Positions 23,781 to 38,700 of a stretch of DNA of 64,000 nt are shown here, piece by piece; position 1 is the stretch's first letter, and each line of letters begins with the position of its first letter. Origin of the DNA: Triatoma infestans (taxonomy: Eukaryota > Arthropoda > Insecta > Hemiptera > Reduviidae); NCBI GenBank assembly GCA_011037195.1, contig JAAEAF010002648.1, forward strand, positions 1 through 64,000, written 5' to 3'. Below the pieces are notes generated by a model. The model ran no database searches, was not told where the DNA came from, and was given only the letters and a program-made list of their open reading frames with translations. The position numbers and the translations under genes are program-made.

Positions 23781-26700
23781 TCACAAAGACGAATCAAACA
23801 TTGCTATCGCTAATAAAACATTTCTTCTTGAGAAGTGAAGAAGTACAAGTGGTGAACTCTTAGTAGCATATGACCTCAAAAGATATGTATCTGTATTTGT
23901 TCTGATATCTGGATTGTGTGATACGTTTACATCTTCTAAAGAAACTTCTTCGGCTAATTTTGTGAAATCCCATAATTTTACTGTACAATCCAATGAACCT
24001 ACACAAAAATAATTTTATGCTAATAAATGCATTATTGACATTAAATTTATCATCATACTGTATATGCATATATATTGTGAAAATTACATGATGTATACTG
24101 TGAGAAAAAAAAGAGATGATATTGACTTCATTGCAGTCAAATAATGGAAACATACCCGTATCCCATTTTCAACCTCTCTGAGTTGAAAACTAACTTTTTA
24201 TGTTTAACATAGTTCGATTTTTTTTCGAGGGATAGTAATATATCTTAGCTATACTCTAAGGGAATAAATGAGGTCAGTGATAGCGCCATTGGAGTTTTTT
24301 TTTTTCAGTATTTTGTAACTTTCTCGAAAACAGCTCTAACGATTTTCCTTAGTTTTCTTCTATACACATAAATACCTATTCACTTTCCGGGGAAAATTGA
24401 TTTTTTGAGGGTTTTTTTGGAGAACAGTAGCGTTATGCTTTTCCCTAATGTACCATTTCAGTACAATGTATGATTCTATCACTTATACATTACAAGCACT
24501 GGTAGGAATACAAATTTGAAGAAAATCAGTTAACCTGAACTGCAACTTTACTTTCAGAATAGGCTTCTGAATTTTTTTTTAATTTTCTCGAAAACGGCTT
24601 TAATAATTTTGTTTAACTTGGATTTATTAACGGCACAGATTATAAGCCTATCACATTTTTTCGAAAAAAATCATTTTTAGGTGTTTTGTGGAATATATGC
24701 CATTATATTTTAAATGTTATGTGTGTTTGTGTAATGTTTTGGTGCCCTCATCTGGTTTACAATTTAAAAACACATTCCATTTCTACCTGTCAAGGGTACT
24801 TACTAATCAATACTTTTGCATCCTTCTAATCAATACTTTTTATGTTAGGACAACTAAATGAAATTTTTTAGGTTTAATGAAAATTTGTCCATTTTATAAT
24901 CATTGTATTAACTGCAGTAAGGGAAAGTCGCATGAGTTTTTCACACAGATTTTTTACTTTAAGTTCCAAAAAACGTTCCAAATTTACACTGATAGGAGAT
25001 TGCAAATTAAAAAAAAAAAATTGTATTTAATAAACTTCGTTGCCTTCTATAGTTTTCCTACTGGAGAAAATTTTATCACAGTTTTTTCGTCTTGAGAAAA
25101 GCCCATCATATACTATCCAAGCCCCTCTGGGCCCTCATTGCCCACGCACAGTGTAGTGGAGGGTCGGTAAGTTGGGAGAGGCAAGTAGTTGTGGAGAGAA
25201 AGTGTACCCTATATATTTCTTCAGGAGTGCAAAGTTTTTGTGAACCTACCAACGGGGAAAGCCTAGCCAAAGGTTGGCATTAGCAGTCTGGTCAAATATT
25301 TTTATTTTAGGAATTTTTTTTTTTTGTCAAAGAAAACTAACTGAATTCCGCTAAGTTATGAAAAAACGTTTTCTTTGAGAACATTTTTGTGGAAATAGTT
25401 TTTGATTACTAAACTTTAGATCATGCAAGACTACCATAAACAATATAATAAATTTTTTAACTTAAACCACTATCATGTTTCCCGGCCAATCAACATTTTC
25501 TGCACATAAGGTTTCTTTATTGGAGTACTTTTTAAAAATACCTAATAACTGACTAAAACTTTGATTCATTCAATTAATATTTTTCATTACTTATTTTCTT
25601 ATGGATTGTTTATACTGTGCTCACTTAAAAGGTTTCATGAAATGTTGAATATGTAGTTGGGCCCGCAATGCTCAAATCTATGATTTTATCTATCGTAGAA
25701 TGCTCCATTTTTATTTTTTTTTGTTTGTTCTGACCGGTTTCAGATTCTCATCTATCGTCAGAGTAAGGTTATGAATTCGTGTAGAGAGATGACTTCAACT
25801 TCACGAATTGACACGCTGGATTTAGGATCTACAGCTTATTTGTGAACCTTCCCTCCCACTATCCACGAGCTGCCACTCTTGGAATGTTTAATAATGCTCG
25901 TTTTCCTTAACTATATAGATGGTGGAGAGCCGTACATACAACACACGCTGGATTTACGATCAGGAGCTAATCTTCAATTTGAAGTAAAAATCAATTCTCT
26001 ATACGAATTGATAGCCTTAATTTGACGATGGATTTCCTCACAACTTTAAAAATCTGTCCCAAGATGGGCGTTTCTACCTTTATCTCAATACTTTACTAAG
26101 AGATCTGTCAGGTCTCATTAGTTGTCTCTTTAACCCATAATGCTCAGTAAGGAATCCAACCACATACTTGAAAGAGGTCCTGAATTACTGACCTTGTCCG
26201 AACCCCATTGAGCATCTTAGACTGCCAACCCACTAAGCATTGAAGCATTGCTCTCATATTTTGCAGTCTTTAATTCTAAACAGTTCTCATAAATAATTTA
26301 TAAAAAAGAACTATTTAAATTAAAGAGAAATGAAAAGATCACCTGATGTGAGAATATTTCCATCCCTTGAAAATGCTAAAGTATGAATCGGCGCAGTATG
26401 ACTAGCCAATTCTGCAAGTAAATGTCCATGAGCTAAATCCCAAAGAAGAACTCTAGTATCTGCACCTGCAGAGGCCAAAAATCTACCATCTACTGAAAAA
26501 GCCAGTGCGTAAATTGGAGCCTAAACGAAAAATAAAATCATTAAAAAAAAAATCTCTCTTAGAGATGTCTGATTAAATCTTCTAAATATTAAAGCAATGG
26601 ATATCTTATCAAATACAATAGTAGTACAAGTTTAGACGGAAACTCACTTTATGACCTGTCATAACTCTCATCTGATTTCCATTAAGGCAATCCCATAATC

Positions 26701-29700
26701 TAACAGTTCTGTCACTTGATGCAGTGGCAACATAATTGGAATTTGGGTGGAACAGTACTCTCTGCAAAAAATGCAAACAAAAAAAATGCTGCTGGATAAA
26801 ATTGAGACTACCGCAGATTACAATACAATTTTAAAGTACAATTATTTCACCAAATATTTTAAAAACTTAGCTACTAACATCTACATCTGCAAAATGTCCA
26901 GCAAAAATTCTAAGAGGCTGGTGATGATCTGTGGCCCAAAGCCTAGCTGTTTTATCATGTGAAGCGGTAGCAAAATAATAACCAGCAGGTGCAAATCTAA
27001 CATCCCAAACTGGAAAAACATGACCTTTATACGCCACAAGACAAGTCCAAGTTAACAGGCTCCAAAGTCTCACTGTCGAATAAAAAAATGCCAATTCCAA
27101 ATTAAAGTTAGTTCCATTTTCATAAGTTGAAATAATCTCAAAAAGCTACGATTAAAAAATACCTGTTGCATCTTCAGAACAGGATAAAAGAAGTGTTTTA
27201 TCTGGACTGAACGCCAGTCTGTATACAGGGCCACAATGACCGTAGAATACTCGAGTTGATTCTGCATTTCTGTCATCCATTATTCGAGCCCAAACATCCT
27301 CTGTAATATAATAACTAATAAATTTGATTATAATATTAAATATTTGTGTGAAACATTCTCTCGAGCCTTATATCAATTTGAGTTAACACATTTTATTTAA
27401 ACTCCGAAAATTTAAAGAAATTTCACTGTCCATTAGACTTTGAGACTATTGCGCTACCACTTCTCAGGATACTTTCTACCAAACTCAATTTTATTGACTT
27501 CTATTCTTTGAGATGAACAGGAAGCCTAATGCTTGGACTAAAGTAGTGAAATGTGATTGGTGATGTATTGTTTGTGTATTAATAAGTAATGTGTAGCACG
27601 ACCGGTTTTGTACAGGGCTTGTGAGAGTGTATGTTTAAGATAGAGGTAGAAGTATTAGAAATAGAGAATAAGAACCACTTTTAAATAAATAATTTAACTA
27701 TATGTTAAATTAGTAAATTTACAAGATAATTATTAATCCTGAATCTTGAATTAACTTATGAATGCAAGGAAACAAAAACTAGTACTAGATTTTTTGAAAC
27801 TCAAATGTTAACACTTAAACTGGCACTGAATTTAAGAGAGCGATTCCTGATACAAATGTTCTGGTTTAATGTCTAATTCAGGCTGGTCGCTTGAGTGCAG
27901 AATTTGGACTGTCTTGAAAGTAAGCCTTCTCTCGGTAGTTCAAATCCTCCCCTGTGAGAAGGGGCAAAAAGACAAAAGGTGACTAAGTTCTATGAACTCT
28001 TCTGTAAGGTGGTCTTCTACCTGGGTTTCACCCTTTTTGCTAACCAACTTGCATTTTTCTCTCAAATCATCGTTTTCTTCAAATTATATTTATAATATAA
28101 TTTCTGGCATCCATTACAGTAGCATAAGATCAAAGTAACAGCTTGCTACTGTAATAAAATTCTAGCTTGCTCACTAAGGGACAAATGCTATCCACTAAAG
28201 AAACAGATATTCGGTCAATATCAAAAAGTTAGTCTGTCCATTGTTTGGCAGAGTGTCTACAATCTCTCAACGGAAACTATAGAATCCCTCCAGTAGAGAA
28301 TGTTCAGTTTTTACTTTCTCTTACTGTGTAAAATAAAAATACACTCAGAAATATTGTAATGGTATCAAAGTTTCGAATTGAGTTTTCATGGGAAATATAG
28401 GTTGCGAGAACATCTCACAGAAAAATATGTTTTTAATGAATGACTGGGTGCATACACGAACACAATACCTCAAAAACGAAAAATCGTAGGAAGCTAAAGC
28501 TTGGTATTCGCTTTAGATACTTCAACCGTATCAGAAACGAAGAGGTTTCAGACAAAATGTATCAAGAGCAAGTGCAACTTTAATATTTTTGTTTTGCGCG
28601 AATTGGTCGAAAACGAATCCAACGATTTTATTTAAACTTCTTATACTATCTATACACCTAAATACCTATTCACTATTATTTGAAACATTTTCCGAGGAAT
28701 ATTTACTTTATAGAAGGTTCTTAGGGAACAGTAGCGTTAAGCTTTACTCTAAAGTACCACGTCTGTAAAATGTATGATTTTTATTAGGTAGGTCTACTAC
28801 CTATATAATATTAATATACATTAGAAGCATTGGTAAAATTCCAAATTTGAATAAAATTGGTTAACCGGAAGTGCAATTTCACAGACCTGGTTTTGGAGTT
28901 CATTGGAATTTTCCCTAAAACGGCTACAACAATTTTCTTTGAACTTGGAATATTAACTGCACAGATAAAAACGTTATATATTTATTTGAAACATTTGCCG
29001 TAAAAATTGATTTAGAGGTGTTCCTGGAGACAGTGTCAATTACATTTAAATTTAAACACTGCCGCTATAAGCTTTGTTAATTGAGGCAGACGGCTTCGAC
29101 ACACTTCCGGCCACTTATCATATATAACTCCTATCACCTTTGTTAATGGAAAGAAATGTTTGTAAAGATTGCAATTTTAATTTGTCAATTAAAACGTATA
29201 ATTTAAAAAAAAAACCACAGGGATTTTTTAAAAAAATTGTAATACATAATATTAAGATATATTTAATTGTATTCAGATATATTAAAAAGTAATGAAGAGA
29301 ACTAACATTGCTTTTTACTTAATTTTAACAACTTTCTTAATAGTTAAGAGGATTAGGAAAATAAGATTTTCAGCCATTATGGCAGACCAACTTGATTTGA
29401 AACTTTTATGTCTTAGATTATTAAATTAATTTTTAGTTTTCCTTTGAAAAACATATATAAATTTCGAAAATCTGATAGAAATCGCATAATCCTCTTAAAG
29501 AAGCGATAGCATATAAAAAGAAATTATTATACATTTTAAGACATGAGAAGATAAATGAAAATAATGTTCAAAAATCATTAATAAGGAGTGAAATTAATTT
29601 TAAGCATCACGAAAATTGGTAATTGAAATGATTGTTGAAATAAGTAAACTAAAATAAAAATTGAGGTTAAAGCATTTGTTTATATAAAATTTTTCTGAAT

Positions 29701-32700
29701 AAAAAAAATAACAATAATAGTAAAAAGTTTCTTTAATAGCATAGGAAGCTACCTGCTTCATGATCTATATCTTGAAGTTGTTCAGCCGATTTCATGCCTC
29801 TAAGTTTTTGAGGCATCAAACTCCAAATTTTTATTTGGGAATTTGCAAATCCAACAGCAAGGGTGCTTGAATCATCAGATATTTCAGCACAAATAACCCT
29901 AAAATTAACAATTATAATAATTTTAAATATCAGATGAGTAAATATTTTATATAAATACTTGAAGCATTAATACTTACATTTGACCTGAATTAAGAAGTGT
30001 ATAGCAACATATTGAAGGAAGAGTTTCTGGACCCAATGTAATACGTTTTGATGCTTCTCTTAAGGCTTTTATTTTTTCTATCTTATCATTGTCTTTCCTA
30101 CACACACAAAAAAATCTGGTCGTGAAACACTACACTACTACTACTTACTCTTACTACTACACTACTTACTCTTACTGCAATATTAAAAGCTCTAAGTGAC
30201 AAATTTTCTTAAAACATTGAAATTTTTACTAATATTAGCAGAGCTAGGTATAAAAATTGACACTTTAGAGCGTAATGACACGGTTCTCCCAGAACCGTCC
30301 TAAAATCAGTTTTATTAGAAACATATTTCAAATAAAAGTGTTAGGATTTAGTATACGAAGTTAGTACGAGTTTAAAGAAAGTTGCTGGTGCTGTTATCGA
30401 GAAAATCGTAGAAAGCTTAAAACAAAATTCAGAAAAATCATACTCCCGGTCATCCGCTTTTCATGAACTCTGAATTACAGCAACATACTTTCCTATTAAT
30501 ACCGTTCAGATTATAGAACATCATTATATATTAAAAACGAAATTTAGAAGCAAATCTAACATCACTCCTTCTCCAGAATTAAAATCAATTTCATTTTCAA
30601 ATTCAATTTTAACGGAAAAAATGACTATCAAAAGTGTATGTATTATGAGTAGTTAGTATATAAATTTAAAGAAATTCTCAGCAAATTATGTATTCTGGTA
30701 ATATTTGCATGATACTAAAAGATTTGACTATATTACAGTCAAGAATAGTTAAATAAGTAAATATTTAGGAAACTACTAAACGTCTTAAATATTTTTAATG
30801 TAAGCAAATGTAAATGTCCTAACTTTAATCAGCAAAGTTCTCTAAAAATAAATTCCAAATTGAAACTTCTTTTATCATAATAAAAATGGTTTAAATTAAT
30901 TCCAATTTTTTAGCAACTGAATTTAGGATATCAATTACCAGCTGTTTTAAGAAGTAAACAGTTACGTAACCTACTCTAACTTTTTGTTTACTTACAACTT
31001 AGTTTTGTTATTTTATTTATCCATATTTTCTAGATATTAACAAGAATGAATAAAAAAAAAAAGGTATGGCCATTAAAGCATTTCATAAATGATAAAGAAG
31101 AGCTCATTAATCAAGTGTTTTCTTGTTTGTCTGAAAAACAAATTAAAAGAATGGTTCCTACAATTTTAAAGGTTGGTTTCCTTTTTTTAAAATTTTATAT
31201 CTGCTAAATAATATATCTTATCTGCTAAATAATAAATATTTCTTCATTAGGGTATGTCAATGGATGAATTGAAAGCTGAATGTTTAGTACAATTACTAAC
31301 GATGCCTAATACTACCATCATTGCTATTATAGAAGGTATGATTGAGGAATAAGTAAATAAAGAGATTACCAATTACCATATAATATAAAAAGAATTGTAT
31401 TTTAGGAAAGAAATCTTACTCTACAGAAGATGATCTTGCAGGTGAGTGTGCAAAACTGTCCGAAAAATATGATTTATTTATGCTTAGCTAAAAGAGAAAT
31501 TAATGAAAACCACTTATATGTTTTTGTATACATACACAAACAAGTCGTGTAAATTTTTTTTAAGGAAATCATGTTAGTGTATTATATTCCAAAAAGAAAC
31601 TAGAAATAGTATATTTCATGGAAAATATACTTCTTATTAATAACAGTAAAAGAATTTTCTAATATTACAGATAAAAATAACTTTAATGATTCCGGGAATA
31701 AAAGTTCTATCAGGTTAGTATTATTATATTTATTAAATTAAAAAAAGAAAAGGTAATTATTATTACGAAATAATTTTTTTCCTTTTTAGCGAAGACACTC
31801 ATACTTCTCGTAAAAAAATAAAACATGAAAAAGAGAATCAAACAGACAAATCATTAACACCAAATGAAATTGAAAACAAATTAAACAGCAGTTCGGAATG
31901 TAAGTTTTATTATCTATCTTCCTTAAAACTGCCATGAATTAATATAAATCTTATACTAATTTAAGTATAAAGGGAAAAGTCATCACACTTAACTTCCTGA
32001 AAGCCATTGCTAATTAAAATATATAGTTAAATGTTAATAACGGCCAATTATTTAAACGAAATTCTCTAAGTATTATTCGTCCATTTTTTTTTTTTTTAAT
32101 TCTAGATATTTAGAGAATAAAGTTCGCCAAGGATGCTTTGCAATGAGTTAAAAAAAAAATTTAAAAAAATTACGATGAACTCTTTTGCAAAAAAATTATT
32201 CTTTATATTATCAGTGCAAATATAGAATATATTAAATAAAAAACATATAACGCAAAAATCTGATGGGATAAACTTAAACGACTCTCTCTTTCAGCATTTC
32301 TCAATTTCCAAAGTGATTAATTTTCTTTAAACTTGGAAATATTAACAACACATTAGGCCACCCTATACAGATTGCTTACTGCCGTATTCCTAAAATCGCA
32401 TAAAACTCAATTAGTTCGGTTATGAATCTCCCGTTATTTTGTCTTATATGCTGTTCTCTTACTCTTATATAAAAATATAAGCATGGTTTTATACTAGTGC
32501 ACCTCAAAACATGACCCCTTTCTCGTAGTTTTACTCTCTCTTACTAATAAAAGTAATAGGAAATATTGCGATTTTGAAAATGAGTTTTCACCGGAAATAC
32601 ACGTTTTGAGGATCCTGAGTTTAAAAACCATAAAAGTGGTTTTTATAAAATGGTCCATGTGTGTGTGTGAAAAAAATATCTCAAAAACGAAAAGTATTCT

Positions 32701-35700
32701 GGTGTTCTGTTTAGGTACTATCTCCGCAGCAGAAACGAACATTTCGGGCAAAAATCCATCAACCGGAAGTGCCACTTTACTGAATGGTTTCTTCAGTTTT
32801 TGTGATTTTCTCGAAAACGATTCCAACGATTTTCTTTATACTTCTTATATCCACTAAAAATACAAAGAGCTACAACTTTTATTAGAAACATTGTTCCGGG
32901 AAAATTCATTTAAGAGCACTTTTGGGGGTGGGGTGGGATAATGGTTTCCACTAAAGTGCTATTTCAGTTAATTACGCAATTCTGTCATCTAAATAATATT
33001 AATTAGAATTAAATATGTTGTCCAAATCCCGAGTTAAGGGCACTTTTAAGGGAGGGGTGAGGTTATGTTTTCCTACAAAGTGGTATTTCAGTTCAAACAA
33101 TGTGCAATACAATTCTATCAACTAAATAATAGTAAGTAGAATTATATAAGTTGCCAAAATTCCCAGTTTGAAGAAAACGGATGACCGGAAGTGGGACTTT
33201 ACTGAATATAGGTTTTTCAGTTTTTTGTGATTTTCTCCATAAAAATGCCGTCGGTTTAAAACACTAATAAGAATTGTAAGTATGAAGAAAATTTGCCATT
33301 TCGCAGAGCAAGAGAAAGTCGTGTGAGTGTTTCACACCAGATTTTTTACAAAGGTTTCTTTAAAAATGACATTTAGACTATTATGTGAATAACTCCCAAA
33401 ATTTAGCCGTACGTTTTCTCCCTCGGTAGAAAGGACGAGGACATCTGGCATTGCCTACTTTCATGGTTCGCTAAGTCTTAATTTTTTAAATCCACTTTTG
33501 CGGCGCCAGTTGATACAATATCGCCCCCTCCCGTTAGGTTATTTAAAAATCAAGAGTCTTTCTTAATCACAAAGGCGCCTTGTTAAGGGGGGACCATGTC
33601 ATCTCGATAAATAAGTAATTTCTTATCACGGCAACATAAACGTAATAAACAAAGGATAAAATATTTAAGTAAATATAAAATATTTTTATTTTCGATTACA
33701 CCATTGTTAGACTCAGTTGTGATTCAAATATAAAAGGATTTTTTTTTGCTTTGTTTTTTGACAATTATTTGAAAACTACATTAATATTTTATCAACTAAC
33801 GCTATATAGAAAAAAAATGATACTTTCGCAATGACTATAGAAAGAGGAAATGATGCCACTAATCCTAAAACCATTTTAGTAACAATTTCTTTCAAGAAAG
33901 TAACTTTTATTTAAATATTCTATTTATTTGTGATCATATGTTACAAGTAAAACTACAATTTTTATGAAATTCATGAAGAAACAATTCTTAGCCCGAAGAA
34001 GACAATAAATTTGCCGAAACTTCGGTGAAAAATTGCAAAATTTGTTTTTCTGATCAAACCTCAAACATCCATTTTATTAATTTAGAATAATTAAAAAAAT
34101 AATGCCTAAAAAATGAGTTTTGCACCGAACAATATGCGCGCAGAAAAAAGAAAAAAAGAATATGAAGAAAAATATACAAATTCTTACATTTTTTTTTATT
34201 GCACAAAATAAAAAAGACAGGGCTATTGATGATAACACAGCTAATAAATTATCAGTTTAGATGAACAAGGCTGTAGTTTATCTAATCAAAGGAAAAATGA
34301 TGCATCAGAAATAGTAGATGAGGTAGTTCATCCATTAAAGAAATTGATGCATATCCAACTGATATGGAATGTTCGCAATACTGGATAACATCTGGATTTT
34401 ATCCGTCGTACTGTGTTTATTTTTGTTATTCCTGACTGGTTTCAGATTCCCATCCATGATATTGGATGTATCTTTGGATATATCTTCTAATTATAGATAC
34501 ATATTATATATCTCTATCTCTCTCTCTCTCCTAATATACATATTAGAAGATTTATTATTACATGTATACCACCTTTCGATCTTTAGAACCACTTAAAAAT
34601 ACCCATTACAAAATAATAGGCACTTTTCAGAAAATATGATTCAACGCAAAAACATGGTAGTTAAATATTTAATAAAGTTAAATTTTTAAACGTTATTTAA
34701 AATTAAAAAAGTTAATATAAAACAATTTGCAAATTTACTATTGGTTAAATATCCATTTATGAATTACAGCAGCATTACCTCGTTTAACTATACTGGTAAC
34801 AGTAGCACCTGCAGGACGTTCATTCAAACTAAAAGATTTTATAATAATTATCTAGTTCCTTAGTTTGTCTCCTTTATATGAGCTTTCCAGTTTAAGGTCT
34901 TGTCTAGTGTTATACTCAAAAATTTAACATTTTTTAAGTATGGGAAATTCAAGCCACTTAGTTCTACTACCCCAAGATGTGGAATTCTTCTTTTTCTCGA
35001 AAAAGGGCATCAAATTGACTTATTTTCTGATAACGTTATACAATTTTCAGTTTTGTTACAGCTTGTGATAGAACTGTTTTAGTGTTCGATAGATGTTCCT
35101 ATCACATAAATACATACGTCATCGGCGTACTGGATAATTTTAACCCGTATTAGTAATTGTTCTAGATCTGCTACATATAATGTATACAAAACTGAACTTA
35201 CAATATCACCTGAGATAAACCTAGCAGTTCGTTTGCTGTTTCCCTCTAATCGTATCGTTAATTCTGATGAAAATATCCCATTAGAGATCAAGGTAATTAA
35301 ACTACTACTACATTGGCACTACAGCCCAAAGTGGACTAGGGCCTCATCAACAACTTTCTTCCATCCGTCTCTGTTCGATGACACTCTTCTGCACCTTCTT
35401 ACACCCAGTTACGTAGGCCTTCCTGGACATCGTCGAGCCACCTCTTACGAGCCTACCTTTCTTTCTTGCTCCTCTTGGATTCCCATATAGGAATCTTTTC
35501 GAAACCCGCTCTTCCTCCATCTTGTCAACCACCTCAAACGGGCCTGTTTCACACTGGCCACTATATTCTTATTTCTATGGAGCTGGTACAATTCTACATT
35601 CGTTCTAACGCGCCACTGTCCATCCACCATCTTGCTACCAAACAGCTTTCTCAGTACCCTAGTACATTCTCAGAAGTCTTGGTCAAGACCCAGGTCTTAC

Positions 35701-38700
35701 ACGCTTATGTGACTGCCGTCTTTATTATTGTCTTACACAACACTATTTCGGCATCCCGTGACACCTTAAAGCGGAGCGCTTTAGACAGTGCAAATAAAAT
35801 TCTGTTGCTTGCTGCAATTCTACATTTTATTTCGTCTTCAATTTAATTTTTTTGTGTCATGACTGCTCCCAAATATTTAAATACGTCAGTTCCCTGGAAG
35901 ATGTGCCCCAGCATTTGTACACTTGCTGGATTTCTTGCTTGGTTCCTCGTAGTTTTCATGTCCTTTGTCTTTCCTTCATTCATCGATAAGCTTCTTTGTT
36001 TAGCCCTTAAATTCTTGCATCACACCAGCTAATGATCCTATTGTAAGTCCTATGAGCAATCATCATCCACCTACGCAAGATGCTGGGGTCATTCTATTGA
36101 AGATATGTCCTCCGGGATTGGTTCTAATACCTCTTATGGCGCACTCCAAGGCCAGGTTGAATAATATCGGTGATACTGGATCGCCCTGCCTGAGGCCGCA
36201 GGCTACTCTAAATTGATCTGACAGGGAATTCTGAATCTTCACCCGACAGTTGGTATCAGGCCAATCTTTACCAATCTAATTAGCTTTACAGGTGTTCCCA
36301 AGTTTCTCATAGCTGATAGCATTTCTTCCTGTCAATCGAATTATAGGCTTGCTGAAAATCTATAAACAAGTGGTGCAGGTCCACATTGTGCTCATAAGTC
36401 TTTTCAGCATTTGCCTGACAGAGAAGTTATGGTCAACTGTTAACCGATTCTTCCTAAATCCGCACTTGTGTCACCAATTACTCTCTCCCCCACTTGGACA
36501 GCCAATTATTTACTGCGTTGGAGAGAACTTTGTACACTGTAGGTAGCAATGAAATTCCCCTATAATTTTCACAGTTAAGTTTGTACCTCTTCTTATATAT
36601 GGACATAAGACCGCTATCTTCCACTCTTCAGGTATTTTCTCCTGCATCCACTTATCATATATCAATCAAGCTATCAGCACTTCCGTTATTGGTTCCCCTC
36701 CCTACTTAAGCAGCTCTGCTGGTATCTCATCAATTCCAGGAGACTGGTTACTCCTGATTGCCTGGATAATGCTATCTTCTCCCTCTCCGGCGGAACCTCT
36801 TCCTCCATCTCTCCCCTCCTGTCTATCAATTCCTCTCTCTCATTCGCCTCTACCTCTTCAGGCGTAATGAATTTAACAGTTCATTAAAGTAATGAGCCCA
36901 TCTTGAGAGAATTTCCATTCTACCTTCTATAACATTACCATCCTTATCCTTACAAGAGTTTACGCGAGGTTTGTATTCAACACTTATCTCTTTGACTCCT
37001 TGATAAAATTTACGAGTCTCCTTTGCTTCAAATTGTTCTTATACTTCCTCTATTTTTCTTTTCTCCCATAGTCTTTTCTTTTTTCTGCAGATTTCTTTTA
37101 CTTTCTTTCTTTTATCTTTATAATAATCATTAGACTTTCTGGTTCTTCTTCTCAAAAATGTTAATCTTGCCTCATTTCTCTCCTGTACGGCCAAGTCACA
37201 TTCTTCATCATACCCCTCGTTCCGTTCTCTTCGTTCTCTATATCCAATTACTTTCTCTGCGACAGATTTCAGAACGGACTTCATTTTACCTCATTTCCCG
37301 TTAATATCTAAGGTCGGCTGAATCTGCCCGATAGTAGTTACTTTCTCACGCAACTGTTCCCTATAGAGATTTCCTCTTACTTCCAGCAATAGTTTGTCAA
37401 CCCTCAATTTTCTTAATGTTTCTGCTCGTCCACTCCACTTTTTAGAAATTCGCTATATATACTTTGCTCCTACCATAGTTGATCAGTGTCACAATCAGCT
37501 CCCCGATAACTACGGACAACTTGGATGTTAGACTATAAGTTCACTTTCAAGTTGACTTTTGGTTTGACCATCTGGTGATATTCACGTTTCTTTGAGGATT
37601 TCTTTGTGTGGGAAATACGTGCTACTTACCCGCAGTCCTCTCGCCATCGCAATATCTACCAGTCTAAACCCATCCCCACTGGATACCTCGTGTCTATTAT
37701 GTATTCCTGTCGTGGGATAGAAAGCCAGTTCCTTTCCTATTTTTGCATTGTAATCTCCCATAATTATTTTTGCACCATATCTTGGCAGTTCATCCCACAC
37801 ATTTTCTAAACTCCCATAGGAAGTTTTTCTTCCTCATCCTTCTCTTTTGTCGGAGCGTGGATGCTAATTAGGGGGGTATTATACATTTTACCTCTCATAC
37901 GAATCAGGCACATCCTCTCATTTACTTCTTTATAACTTACTAGTGCAGGCTTCAGTGAGTTTTTAATCATGAATCCTGTACGAAATATGTTATTCCTACT
38001 CGTGCTGGTACTATTTATATTGTATAATCTTTTAGTCCTATTATATCTGAATGTCTCCATCTGATCTCTTGAAGAGCAGCAGTGCCTGTGTGATACTTCA
38101 GCAATTCTTTCTCTAATATTCTACTGGCTCCAGCTTGGTACAAACTTCTTATATTCCACGTGGCCAGTCGCATTAATCCGTGTCCTCGCCTAAGTCGTTT
38201 CCTTTTTCTAGTCTGGCTATTCTTTTGTTTATGCTCCATAACAATTATATTTTTTTAAAAGATGGGTCGTTAGCGCATCGTCCAACTCCCAACCTGGAGG
38301 ACCAGAGAATTTGATTTCGGGGTTCCTATCCCCTAGCCGAGCTGCCTTCACCACGGCTATGAGCCCCGTCTGCCCACGTAGGTCATTTAGTGATACCTAG
38401 GGTGCACACTCGGAGGCGACCTACCTATACCCCCAAGGTAATTATATTATTTACAAATTTAGCGGGAATTTTAAGATTACTCAATTTTTTAACCAGAATG
38501 GGAATTAGGTCGGAGTTGTAAGCTGGGCTTTAATTTTTTTATTTTTGTTTCTTACTGGTTACAAGTGTTCCGGATAGCACGGAGTGTACTGTATTTGTTT
38601 ATTTGTTTCTACTATTGGTATACATACGGATTTTTTTTTTAATTTATCAAAATAAACGGCTAAACAATAAAAAGGTTAAATACAAAAGTTATAACAAAAA

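Noticed and set aside
26867..26880. Alternative donor within TAF5 exon 9, after GCAGAT
   Set aside because: Using the GTTAGT at 26878 keeps the frame and gives ADVDRVLFHPN, matching the TAF5 family; the earlier GT would shift the frame.
32494..32857. Overlapping open frames of 110 and 83 codons on opposite strands
   Set aside because: They fall inside a copy of the dispersed non-coding repeat family; other copies do not keep them open.
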